Shown: in pieces, positions 27,655 to 35,280 of the stretch | How positions within the stretch are numbered: position 1 is the first letter of the stretch | How the letters are laid out: every line of letters begins with the position of its first letter | Origin: Pseudotamlana agarivorans | GTDB lineage: Bacteria > Bacteroidota > Bacteroidia > Flavobacteriales > Flavobacteriaceae | NCBI RefSeq assembly: GCF_001642835.1 | Contig: NZ_LXEI01000015.1 | Span: 52,906 to 116,905, forward strand | Direction: 5' to 3' | DNA: 64,000 nt | Notes under the pieces: model-generated | What the model was told of the DNA's origin: nothing | The model's database searches: none | The model's input: only the letters and a program-made list of their open reading frames with translations | Made by a program: the position numbers and the translations under genes

Positions 27655-27740
27655 TTTTGAGTTAAAAGTGCCTAGAGTGCCTAAAGTATTTAAAGTTAAA
27701 AGTTAAAAGTGCCTGAAGTATTTAAAGTTACTATTGTTTG
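27655..27740. repeat. AGTGCCTAAAGT repeat cluster next to the second four-helix-bundle gene
   Basis: Short units of GTTAAAAGTGCCTRRAGT and ATTTAAAGTTA are repeated several times. They are the reverse complement of the units in the 57-bp tandem repeat at 28189-28372, so the four-helix-bundle gene between them is flanked by imperfect inverted repeats. Confidence 0.65.
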
Positions 27741-27744
27741 AAGT

Positions 27745-28098
27745 TCAAAGTTTGTTTGCTATTGCAGTAAACAGTGCTAGGAGTTCTTTCGTTTCTTTTA
27801 TTACGGGGTTTAACTTTTCATTTTCTATCCAATTCAAATCTTTTATTATTTCTATCCAATATTCGGTTTCGCTAGCTTCACTTTCTGAAATTTTAATTTT
27901 GTTTTTAAAGTCTCGCTGACTCCGTGATCTATTCGCTTCACGATAATTTGCACCGATACTGGTACCTGATTTTGTTATCTGATTTTTAATAACTTTTGCT
28001 TCTACAGTTTGTGGTAATAAAGAGGATATTTTAATTATGGATATTCCAAATTGTCGTGTTCTAAACTCTAGTTTCTTAGCAAATTCTTTATTATCCAT
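27745..28098 (-). CDS. Four-helix-bundle protein (S23 type), copy 2
   Basis: A 117-residue helical protein of the S23/23S-intervening-sequence family: FAKKLEFRTRQFGISIIKIS, QITKSGTSIGANYREANRSR and SEASETEYWIEIIKDLNWI. It is clearly different in sequence from the copy at 24014-24370, so the two are not a recent duplication. Short repeats flank it on both sides in opposite orientation. Its presence between a transporter and a regulator gene of the Moco run has no metabolic explanation. Confidence 0.85.
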   Translation of the reverse strand: MDNKEFAKKLEFRTRQFGISIIKISSLLPQTVEAKVIKNQITKSGTSIGANYREANRSRSQRDFKNKIKISESEASETEYWIEIIKDLNWIENEKLNPVIKETKELLALFTAIANKL

Positions 28099-28188
28099 TA
28101 TTTTTAATTTATCACTTTTATATCTCTGTTCCTGTAATTTTAGTAAACTTCAGTCTCTTTTTTAACATGTGTCGTCTAACCTTAGTAC

Positions 28189-28372
28189 ACTTTAGGCACT
28201 TTTTTTAACACGTCCTCCAAATTTTAAATACTTCCAACTTTAGCACACTTTAGGCACTTTTTTAGCACGTTCCTCTAACTTTAAGTACTTCCAACTTTAG
28301 CACACTTTAGGCACTTTTTTAGCACGTTCCTCTAACTTTAAGTACTTTCAACTTTAGCGCACTTTAGGCACT
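28189..28372. repeat. 57-bp tandem repeat, about 3 copies
   Basis: The unit starting ACTTTAGGCACTTTTTTAGC begins at 28189, 28247, 28304 and (partial) 28361, spacings of 58, 57 and 57 bases. The two later full copies are nearly identical, the first has drifted, and a more degenerate unit may lie near 28146. This fills the gap between the four-helix-bundle gene and the ModE-like gene; no open frame was seen in it. Confidence 0.85.
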
Positions 28373-28373
28373 T

Positions 28374-28712
28374 CTACAACAACTCCAACTTCTCCATCTG
28401 TTCATCTAAAAAATCCCAGCAATTCTGATTGATTTCATCAAAGGTTTTAATGAGTGCTTGTCCGTAGGGAGTGAGTGCTACACCGCCTCCGCCTTTACCG
28501 CCAATGCTATTTATGGTTACTGGTTTTTTAGCCGATTTATTTACCGAATCCAATAAATGCCATGCTTTTTTATAGGATAGGTTTAAAGCCTTAGCGCCTT
28601 TTGAAAGCGATCCCGTTTCATGAATGGCTTTTAATAAATGTACACGGCCTTCACCTAATAGGACATTATTATTAGATTCGATCCATATGCGACTTTTTAT
28701 TTTATAACTCAT
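28374..28712 (-). CDS. ModE-like winged-helix regulator
   Basis: A 112-residue DNA-binding protein matching the N-terminal domain of ModE: RIWIESNNNVLLGEGRVHLL, ETGSLSKGAKALNLSYKKAW (helix-turn-helix), GGKGGGGVALTPYGQALI. It lacks the C-terminal molybdate-binding (TOBE) domains, so it is either a molybdate-independent repressor or uses another sensor. Placed 11 bases after moeA on the same strand, it may adjust Moco or nap expression. Confidence 0.85.
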   Translation of the reverse strand: MSYKIKSRIWIESNNNVLLGEGRVHLLKAIHETGSLSKGAKALNLSYKKAWHLLDSVNKSAKKPVTINSIGGKGGGGVALTPYGQALIKTFDEINQNCWDFLDEQMEKLELL

Positions 28713-28723
28713 GTAAAAAGGGT

Positions 28724-29902
28724 TTAGTTTGGTAATAGAATCACGTTCACTTTATCGTTTTCTGAAATTACATTCAGTTCCCCAGGCATAAACACTAAGG
28801 CGTTGGAAAGCGCAAAAGTGTGGAGCATGGATGAATTCTGACCTTCTAATATATCAACCTGACCATTATTATATATCGCCTTTAAAAATTGAGGTCTATC
28901 ACCACGTTTATTAAATGTAGATCTTGAAATTCCTTCTGTACGAGATAATTCCAATTCATGGCGATTCATAAATTGTTGTAAAGCGATATACACATACACA
29001 TAGAAACAGGTTAGGGCAGCGGCTGGATTTCCTGGTAAGGCAAAAATTTGAGTGGCTCCTTTTTTTCCGTAGAAAAGTGGTTTTCCTGGTTTTTGAGCCA
29101 CTTTATAAAAGTGTTCTTCAACTTCTAGTTCCTTTAAAGCTTTGCCAACAAAGTCGTAATCGCCTACTGAAATGCCTCCGGTTATAAGTACCAAATCATT
29201 TTCATCAACCGCTGTTTTTAGCGTCGATACGGTTTGCTTATAATCATCTTCCACTTTATAAGAAGTGATGTCGTAAAACTTTAAATTGTAGAGCACACTT
29301 AAAAGCATTTTAGAATTACTCTCGTAAATTTTACCGTATGTCAGGTCTTGCCCGGGCTCTATAAGTTCGTTACCCGTGGTAACTAGTGCTATTTTAGGTT
29401 TTCTATAAACATTAACATGGGTAATCCCTAGAGATAATAGATATCCTATGGCTGCCGGAGTTAATTTGGTGCCTTTTTTAAGGGCGATATCACCCGTTTT
29501 AACCTGTTCGCCAAGCGGACGAATATTCAGTTCTAAATCAATTTGATGTGCTATGTCGATAGTTTTTCCGTGGTTTTCTACTTTTTCCTGCATCATCACA
29601 GCATTGGCAGTATCGGGAACTGCAGCTCCTGTAAAAATGCGAACTGCTTCGCCAGATTTTAAGGTCGGATTTAAAGCATCACCAGCTTTAATTTCACCAA
29701 TCAATTGGTAGGTTAAATCATCATGAAGATGTAACGCATAACCATCCATGGCCGATTGTCTAAAAGGCGGCATGCTTATAGGTGATTTTACATCTTCAAA
29801 AAGTATATAGCCTCCAGCTTTTTCTACGGACTTATTACAGCTTTCAAGTAGCGATTTGCTGTTGTTTTTAACTATTGAAATGGCTTCAGAAATAGAAATC
29901 AT
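28724..29902 (-). CDS. moeA: Molybdopterin molybdenumtransferase
   Basis: Inserts molybdenum into adenylylated molybdopterin. In 392 residues: ISMPPFRQSAMDGYALH, IRPLGEQVKTGD, LVTTGNELIEPGQDL, VLITGGISVGDYDFVGKAL and KPGKPLFYGKKGATQIFALP with GNPAAALTCFYVYV. All four expected segments are present. It is the first gene of the minus-strand Moco run, with its own promoter divergent from nap. Confidence 0.93.
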   Translation of the reverse strand: MISISEAISIVKNNSKSLLESCNKSVEKAGGYILFEDVKSPISMPPFRQSAMDGYALHLHDDLTYQLIGEIKAGDALNPTLKSGEAVRIFTGAAVPDTANAVMMQEKVENHGKTIDIAHQIDLELNIRPLGEQVKTGDIALKKGTKLTPAAIGYLLSLGITHVNVYRKPKIALVTTGNELIEPGQDLTYGKIYESNSKMLLSVLYNLKFYDITSYKVEDDYKQTVSTLKTAVDENDLVLITGGISVGDYDFVGKALKELEVEEHFYKVAQKPGKPLFYGKKGATQIFALPGNPAAALTCFYVYVYIALQQFMNRHELELSRTEGISRSTFNKRGDRPQFLKAIYNNGQVDILEGQNSSMLHTFALSNALVFMPGELNVISENDKVNVILLPN

Positions 29903-29927
29903 ACAGTTTGTTTTCGTTATGTCTTTG

Positions 29928-29935
29928 CAAATATA
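29928..29935 (-). promoter_or_regulatory. -7 box of the moeA promoter
   Basis: On the minus strand this reads TATATTTG, an exact TAnnTTTG match, 25 bases upstream of the moeA start. It drives the Moco genes and diverges from nap. Confidence 0.7.
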
Positions 29936-29980
29936 ACGAAAATTTAAAAGTACGTATCGTATGATTCTTTTGAAGGCTTA

Positions 29981-30003
29981 TTATTTAGATTTTGTCTAAA
30001 TAA
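29981..30003. promoter_or_regulatory. Palindrome in the moeA-napD intergenic region
   Basis: TTATTTAGA and TCTAAATAA are perfect inverted arms around TTTTG. It lies about 80 bases before napD and between the divergent moeA and nap promoters, a position suited to an operator controlling both. It does not match the TAAGTATTAATACTTA palindrome of the downstream operons, so a different regulator is likely. A weak -7-like TATTTTG lies at 30029-30035. Confidence 0.6.
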
Positions 30004-30083
30004 TTGAGAATATGATAATTGTCATGTTTTATTTTGCTAATTTAATAGAGTTTTAAACTCAATTTTAACAAAATGCTAATGCT

Positions 30084-30320
30084 ATGCCAATAAAAAGTTA
30101 TTTAGCTTATCCTCAAGACGGTAAAAAGGATGTTTTAATTTCCGAATTGCTAAATATTTCTTACTGCGACGTCATTCCTTCAGAGAATGAAGACCTCATT
30201 ATAGTGGTTACCGAAACCGAAAATCAAAAACAAGACGATACTTTAAAAGCAACCATAGAAGGCCTAGATAGTTTAAAACTTTTGGCTATGGTTTCTGGCT
30301 TCAATACACCAAAAAACTAA
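30084..30320 (+). CDS. napD: NapD-like chaperone
   Basis: A 78-residue cytosolic protein with the ferredoxin-like NapD pattern: beta strand MPIKSYLAYP, helix VLISELLNISYCDVIPSE, strand EDLIIVVTETE and a final strand LLAMVSGFN. NapD binds the NapA Tat signal during cofactor loading. It precedes napA by seven bases, the usual order, which is the main support since these proteins are short and divergent. Confidence 0.8.
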   Translation: MPIKSYLAYPQDGKKDVLISELLNISYCDVIPSENEDLIIVVTETENQKQDDTLKATIEGLDSLKLLAMVSGFNTPKN

Positions 30321-30327
30321 TTGTATT

Positions 30328-32655
30328 ATGCACGATACTTTATTAAACCGACGAAATTTTATTAAAAAAATGGCCATCATGTCGGCCATGACAGCCGCAG
30401 CAACCATGTTCCCTGGAATTATTTTTGCCGATGAACAGGAAAAGAATTTACCTGAAGGTGGCGATTTAGAATGGAAAAAAGGACCTTGTCGTTTTTGTGG
30501 TGTAGGTTGTGGTGTTTTAATTGGGGTTGATAAGGGCAAGGCTGTTGCTGTTAAAGGTGACCCTAATTCGTCAGTAAACAAAGGTTTGTTATGTGTGAAG
30601 GGCTATCACCAAATTATGTGTATTCAGGCCGAAGATCGTTTAACACACGCACTGGTAAAGAAAAATGGTAAATATGTTCAAACGCCTTTAAATGAAGCTT
30701 TAGATATTGTAGCTAATAAAATGAAGGAGACCATGGATAAACACGGTAAAGATGCTGTGGCTATGTATACGTCGGGGCAATCTACTATTCCCGAAGGTTA
30801 TGTGGCTTCGAAACTCATGAAAGGAGCTATTGGTACTAACAACCTCGATTGTAATGCGCGTTTGTGTATGGCAAGTGCTGTAACGGGGTTTTTAACCACT
30901 TTTGGCGCCGATGAGCCTATGGGCTGCTACGAAGATATCGATCATGCTGATTATTTTATCACTTGGGGTAATAATATGGCAGAAATGCATCCTGTATTGT
31001 TCTCAAGAATGTTAGAAGAGAAGAATAGACGTGGGGCTAAAATTATAGATTTCGCAACTAGAACGACGCGATCTAGTATGGCCTCCGATAGATCTATATT
31101 ATTTGAACCTCAAACCGATTTAGCTGTAGCTAACGCGATTTGTTATGAGATAATAAATAACGGTTGGGTTAATAAGGCATTTGTAGAAAATCATGTGAAT
31201 TTCAGCAAGGGCTTAACGAATATGGGTTATGGATTAGAAGATAACTATGCTTTTACCGATAAACCAACTAAAATCGATTTTGAAGATTATAAAGCATTTT
31301 TAGAAGATTATACGCCAGAAAAAGTAGCGAAATACTCTAAAGTGTCAGTTAAAGATATAAAGTTTTTGGCGCATGTTTATGGCGATCCAAATACTAAAGT
31401 GGTGTCCTATTGGTGTATGGGTATGAATCAACACACCCGTGGAACGTGGATAAATAATTTAGTATACAACATCCATCTTTTAACAGGGAAAATTTCTCAG
31501 CCAGGTAATGGTCCGTTTTCATTAACCGGACAACCTTCGGCTTGTGGTACAGCCAGAGAGGTTGGTACATTTACACATAAATTACCTCATGGCGTAGTAA
31601 CCAACGCTAAGGATAGAGCCTTAGCAGCGAAAATATGGAAGGTGCCGGTTGAAAGAATTCCGTCGAAACCTACATACCATGCTACAGAAATGTTTAGAGC
31701 GGTAGATCGTGGCGATATAAAGTTTATTTGGACTCAGGCTACTAATCCTTTGGTGTCCTTACCTAAAACAAGTCGTTACCGTCCGGGCATGGAAAAGGAA
31801 TCTTGTTTTGTGGTGGTTTCAGATGTGTTTCCTACACCAACTTCCGATGTGGCCGATGTGATTTTACCAGCGTCTTGGCATATCGAAAAAAGTGGTCTCT
31901 ATGGAAACTCGGAACGCAGAACGCAGCATTGGGATAAAATGGTTGATGGTCCTGGTGAAACAACTCCAGATGCTTGGATGTTTATTGAAGTTGCTAAACG
32001 CATGGGCTATGGCGATTTGTTTCCATATAGTCGAGAGAATCATGTTGAAGAGATTTTTAACGAATACAGACAGTTTCACGAAGGGGCAAAACACGGTATG
32101 GCACCGTTAGAGGTTCTTAAAAGAGAATCGGGGGTTATTTGGCCATACGTAGATGGGAAATCGACACAATGGCGCTTTAATTCTAAGTATGATCCGGCTT
32201 GCGATCCTAAGAAAGATTTCGATTTTTATGGAAAACCAGATGGTCGAGCTGTTATTTGGCAGCGCCCTTATGAGCCCGCTCCAGAAGTTCCAGATAGCGA
32301 ATATCCTTTCTGGTTAAATACAGGACGTGTTATAGAACACTGGCATACAGGTTCCATGACCCGCCGCATCCCCGTATTGCATAAAGCCATGCCACATGCT
32401 TATGTGGAACTGCATCCCGATGATGCCGCTCGTTTAGGGATTGTTAATGGTGAAAAATTAAAAGTGACATCACGTCGTGGCTCTTGTGTTTTACCGGCTT
32501 CTATTAATGAAAGAGGCTTGCCAACCAAAGGACAGGTTTTTGTGCCGTTTTTTGATGAAAATATGCTGATTAACGATGTGACTTTAGATGCTTTTTGTCC
32601 GATTTCTAAAGAACCCGATTATAAAAAATGTGCTGTTAAAGTTGAAAAAGCTTAG
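30328..32655 (+). CDS. napA: Periplasmic nitrate reductase, catalytic subunit
   Basis: Molybdoenzyme of the DMSO-reductase family, reduces nitrate to nitrite in the periplasm. In 775 residues: a Tat signal (LNRRNFIKKMA, residues 6-16), the [4Fe-4S] ligands CRFCGVGC and a later Cys in GLLCVKGYH, and the Mo-ligating Cys in NARLCMASAVTGF. Further family marks are YWCMGMNQHTRGTW, LTGKISQPGNGPFSLTGQ and the C-terminal MGD domain (FWLNTGRVIEHWHTGSMTRR, PHAYVELHPDDAARLGI). It is shorter than the E. coli enzyme (about 830 residues) and close to the compact Desulfovibrio type. Maturation by NapD and Moco genes fits the context. Confidence 0.93.
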   Translation: MHDTLLNRRNFIKKMAIMSAMTAAATMFPGIIFADEQEKNLPEGGDLEWKKGPCRFCGVGCGVLIGVDKGKAVAVKGDPNSSVNKGLLCVKGYHQIMCIQAEDRLTHALVKKNGKYVQTPLNEALDIVANKMKETMDKHGKDAVAMYTSGQSTIPEGYVASKLMKGAIGTNNLDCNARLCMASAVTGFLTTFGADEPMGCYEDIDHADYFITWGNNMAEMHPVLFSRMLEEKNRRGAKIIDFATRTTRSSMASDRSILFEPQTDLAVANAICYEIINNGWVNKAFVENHVNFSKGLTNMGYGLEDNYAFTDKPTKIDFEDYKAFLEDYTPEKVAKYSKVSVKDIKFLAHVYGDPNTKVVSYWCMGMNQHTRGTWINNLVYNIHLLTGKISQPGNGPFSLTGQPSACGTAREVGTFTHKLPHGVVTNAKDRALAAKIWKVPVERIPSKPTYHATEMFRAVDRGDIKFIWTQATNPLVSLPKTSRYRPGMEKESCFVVVSDVFPTPTSDVADVILPASWHIEKSGLYGNSERRTQHWDKMVDGPGETTPDAWMFIEVAKRMGYGDLFPYSRENHVEEIFNEYRQFHEGAKHGMAPLEVLKRESGVIWPYVDGKSTQWRFNSKYDPACDPKKDFDFYGKPDGRAVIWQRPYEPAPEVPDSEYPFWLNTGRVIEHWHTGSMTRRIPVLHKAMPHAYVELHPDDAARLGIVNGEKLKVTSRRGSCVLPASINERGLPTKGQVFVPFFDENMLINDVTLDAFCPISKEPDYKKCAVKVEKA

Positions 32656-32657
32656 TC

Positions 32658-33356
32658 ATGAGAAAAAGGTTAGGTATCATATCGTTTTTCGTTCTGCTCT
32701 TTGTAGCCTTTATTGCTATTTGGGGTTATAGTTATCAAACAGGTCTCGAAGAGGCTTATATTCCTCTTGAAACCAATGAGCATATAACGGCTATTCCTTC
32801 GGAAACAGGTGTTTTTAAACGCGCCGAGTTTGCCTTAGATTATGCCAATATGCCTATTGATGAAACCCACCAAAGGTCTATAGAAGATTATTATGATAAT
32901 AGAGCCTTTCACGGGGCGCCACCAAGTATTCCGCACCCTGTTGCTATCGAGCGTAGTATGGGAGAGAATGTGTGCTTAAAATGTCATCAAAACGGTGGTT
33001 ATGTCGATAAATTTTCTGCTTATGCTCCGGTGACGCCGCATCCAGAGATGGTGAATTGCAGACAATGTCATGTGGCTCAAAAGACTGAAAAGGTATTCAA
33101 ACCTAATCATTTTGAAAAGGTAAAAGCACCTGCTGTAGGTGTTAACAATGCACTAACTGGGAGTCCGCCAATTATTCCACATCAAATTCAAATGCATGAA
33201 AACTGTTTGTCATGTCATGGAGGACCAGGGGCGCCTAAAGAAATTAGAGTCACACATCCCGAGCGGATTAATTGTAGGCAATGTCACGTGCCTAATAATA
33301 AGGAAATGACCGATATAGGAACTTTTAAAAGAGCGAATACTAATGCTGTGCAATAG
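32658..33356 (+). CDS. NapB-like tetraheme cytochrome c
   Basis: A 232-residue periplasmic protein with an N-terminal membrane anchor (SFFVLLFVAFIAIWGY). It has four haem-binding motifs: CLKCH, CRQCH, CLSCH and CRQCH. Usual NapB has two. The two halves repeat: PPSIPHPV with CLKCH and HPEMVNCRQCH, then PPIIPHQI with CLSCH and HPERINCRQCH, which points to an internal duplication of a diheme unit. It follows napA by two bases, so it is almost surely the electron donor to NapA. Probable role: carry electrons from the membrane quinol oxidase or the next cytochrome to NapA. Confidence 0.85.
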   Translation: MRKRLGIISFFVLLFVAFIAIWGYSYQTGLEEAYIPLETNEHITAIPSETGVFKRAEFALDYANMPIDETHQRSIEDYYDNRAFHGAPPSIPHPVAIERSMGENVCLKCHQNGGYVDKFSAYAPVTPHPEMVNCRQCHVAQKTEKVFKPNHFEKVKAPAVGVNNALTGSPPIIPHQIQMHENCLSCHGGPGAPKEIRVTHPERINCRQCHVPNNKEMTDIGTFKRANTNAVQ

Positions 33357-33363
33357 ATATATT

Positions 33364-33972
33364 ATGAATAGAATCCTTTTAAGCTTTGTTTTATTAGTCA
33401 GCTTTTTTTCGTGTAAGCACGGAGAAGGTGAATACCATGGAGTTATCGAAAAGATAAATGCTGAAGGCGAACATTATAAAGGAACTTCCATTTCATCTGA
33501 AAAATATTTAGAAGATATGGAGATGTTACAAATCACAGAAGGTGAACATACCTTTTTAATTCCCGAGCGCAAAGGAGAAATACGATCTTATGCTTGTACC
33601 GAATGTCATTCGAAACCTTTAGAAGACATGCATAGTGAAGGCATGAAAAAGGCACACTGGGATATTAAAATAGTTCACGCCAATGAAAATACCATGAATT
33701 GTGTGACGTGCCACAATCCTAGTAACATGAATGAGTTAAAAAGTCTAACAGGGAGAGATATTGATTTCAATAAAAGTTATCAATTATGCAGCCAATGTCA
33801 CACCAAGCAATTTGAAGATTGGAAAGGTGGCGCGCATGGAAAACGCCTTGGAGGTTGGGCACCGCCAAGAGCTGCAATGACCTGTGTAAATTGTCATAAC
33901 CCACACAAACCACACTTCGAGTCTAGGTGGCCAGCACGTTTTAATACTACCGTAGACGAAGAGCGTAAATAA
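33364..33972 (+). CDS. Tetraheme cytochrome c lipoprotein
   Basis: A 202-residue lipoprotein when started at MNRILLSFVLLVSFFSC; an in-frame ATG seven codons upstream overlaps the previous gene. Four haem motifs are present: CTECH, CVTCH, CSQCH and CVNCH. It has the general look of NapC/NrfH-type or TorC-type multiheme proteins but no membrane helix, so it must be anchored by lipid. Located between the NapB-like gene and the ferredoxin gene, it may pass electrons between NrfCD-like components and Nap. Exact family not recognised. Confidence 0.8.
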   Translation: MNRILLSFVLLVSFFSCKHGEGEYHGVIEKINAEGEHYKGTSISSEKYLEDMEMLQITEGEHTFLIPERKGEIRSYACTECHSKPLEDMHSEGMKKAHWDIKIVHANENTMNCVTCHNPSNMNELKSLTGRDIDFNKSYQLCSQCHTKQFEDWKGGAHGKRLGGWAPPRAAMTCVNCHNPHKPHFESRWPARFNTTVDEERK

Positions 33973-34010
33973 TAAACGAACCAAACAAGGATTATAAAAA
34001 CATTTAAACT

Positions 34011-35156
34011 ATGAGCACTAACAAAAAATGGTATTCTTTAAATTTTGGTAGAAATAACGAAAAGCCCTCTGGCGCTTGTGGTTGCGGTAAAACTTCAGGA
34101 GGATGTGGCTCGCATGGAGCTAAAGGACATCAGGAACCAGATGTTAATCAAATGACAGACCAAGAGTTTGCCGAAGCTGCAATAAACGCGTCCATTGGAG
34201 AAGAAACTAAAAAAGATGGTTTCGATCAGGTTTTTGATGTGAAAATGGATAGACGTACCGCCTTTAAAAAATTAACGGCGAGTTTATTAATTGGAGCAGG
34301 TGCCGTAAGTACATCTTGTAGTGTTATTAGTGGTGATGATAGTAAAGAAAAGGCGCAAATAGACTGGGAAGAGCAGTTTAAAGGGAACTACAAACTAATG
34401 TCGGATGATGAAAAAAGTGCTACGGTCGATCGTTTGATGCGTTCTTATGAGTTGCGTACTGGTAAAAACCTAAGCATGTCTTCAAAAAATGCCGAAGAAG
34501 ATGTTTTGTTTGGCTATGCTTTTAATATTTCAAAGTGCCAAGGGTATATGGATTGTGTGAATGCTTGTGTTGAAGAAAACAATCAAGACCGTAATTCGGA
34601 AATGCAATACATACGAATTCATGAAATGAAAGATGGTCAAGGTTTTAATTTTAATGAAGCCGACGATAATTACTATCATGAAGTACCAGCTGAAGGACAC
34701 TTTTATATGGGAACACAGTGTTTTCATTGCGATAATCCACCATGTGTTGAGGTATGTCCTGTGCAAGCCACTTGGCGTGAAGCTGATGGTTTAGTGGTTG
34801 TTGATTACGATTGGTGTGTTGGTTGTCGTTATTGTATGGCTGCTTGTCCTTACGATGGCCGCCGATTTAACTGGAGTAAACCAGAAGTGCCAGAAGAAGA
34901 GGTTAATCATAATCAGCACTATTTAGGGAACCGTATGCGTAAAAAAGGCGTTATGGAAAAATGTACGTTTTGTGTGCAACGTTCGCGTACAGGGAAAAAT
35001 CCAGCTTGTGTTGAAGCTTGTCCAACTGGAGCACGTGTTTTTGGAAATTTATTAGATCCTAAAAGTACCATTCGATGGGTTTTAGAAAATAAAAAAGTAT
35101 TTCGATTAAAAGAAGATTTAGGAACAGAACCGAAGTTCTGGTATTTCATGGATTAG
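34011..35156 (+). CDS. NrfC-like 4Fe-4S ferredoxin subunit with internal Tat motif
   Basis: A 381-residue electron-transfer subunit. Residues 1-75 form a Cys/Gly-rich leader (GACGCGKTSGGCGSHG) ahead of a twin-arginine-like signal MDRRTAFKKLTASLLIGAG at about residue 78. The core binds up to four [4Fe-4S] clusters: CQGYMDCVNACVEEN, CFHCDNPPCVEVCPV, CVGCRYCMAACPYDG and CTFCVQRS with CVEACPTGA. It resembles NrfC/DmsB/PsrB, which pair with NrfD-type membrane proteins. Its partner lies immediately downstream. The late position of the Tat motif recalls ActB-like proteins of the alternative complex III. Confidence 0.87.
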   Translation: MSTNKKWYSLNFGRNNEKPSGACGCGKTSGGCGSHGAKGHQEPDVNQMTDQEFAEAAINASIGEETKKDGFDQVFDVKMDRRTAFKKLTASLLIGAGAVSTSCSVISGDDSKEKAQIDWEEQFKGNYKLMSDDEKSATVDRLMRSYELRTGKNLSMSSKNAEEDVLFGYAFNISKCQGYMDCVNACVEENNQDRNSEMQYIRIHEMKDGQGFNFNEADDNYYHEVPAEGHFYMGTQCFHCDNPPCVEVCPVQATWREADGLVVVDYDWCVGCRYCMAACPYDGRRFNWSKPEVPEEEVNHNQHYLGNRMRKKGVMEKCTFCVQRSRTGKNPACVEACPTGARVFGNLLDPKSTIRWVLENKKVFRLKEDLGTEPKFWYFMD

Positions 35157-35162
35157 AGTGTT

Positions 35163-35260
35163 GTGGAATCGTTTAATCGAATACGTTGGTTTAAGCAATA
35201 AACATTCACTAAAAAAATAATAGAGCAGAGTCGATTAAACAAATAAACGATTAAACATTT
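35163..35260. repeat. Intergenic hairpin repeat (copy e)
   Basis: GTTTAATCGA at 35171-35180 pairs perfectly with TCGATTAAAC at 35231-35240; a second CGATTAAAC follows. The lead TGTGGAATCGTTTAATC is shared with the gap at 44023. It separates the ferredoxin and NrfD genes of one operon. Confidence 0.7.
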
Positions 35261-35280
35261 AATAAAGTATAATTAAAAAC

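Noticed and set aside
32658..33972. Cytochrome c nitrite reductase (NrfA)
   Set aside because: Neither multiheme protein has the CxxCK motif or the length of NrfA.
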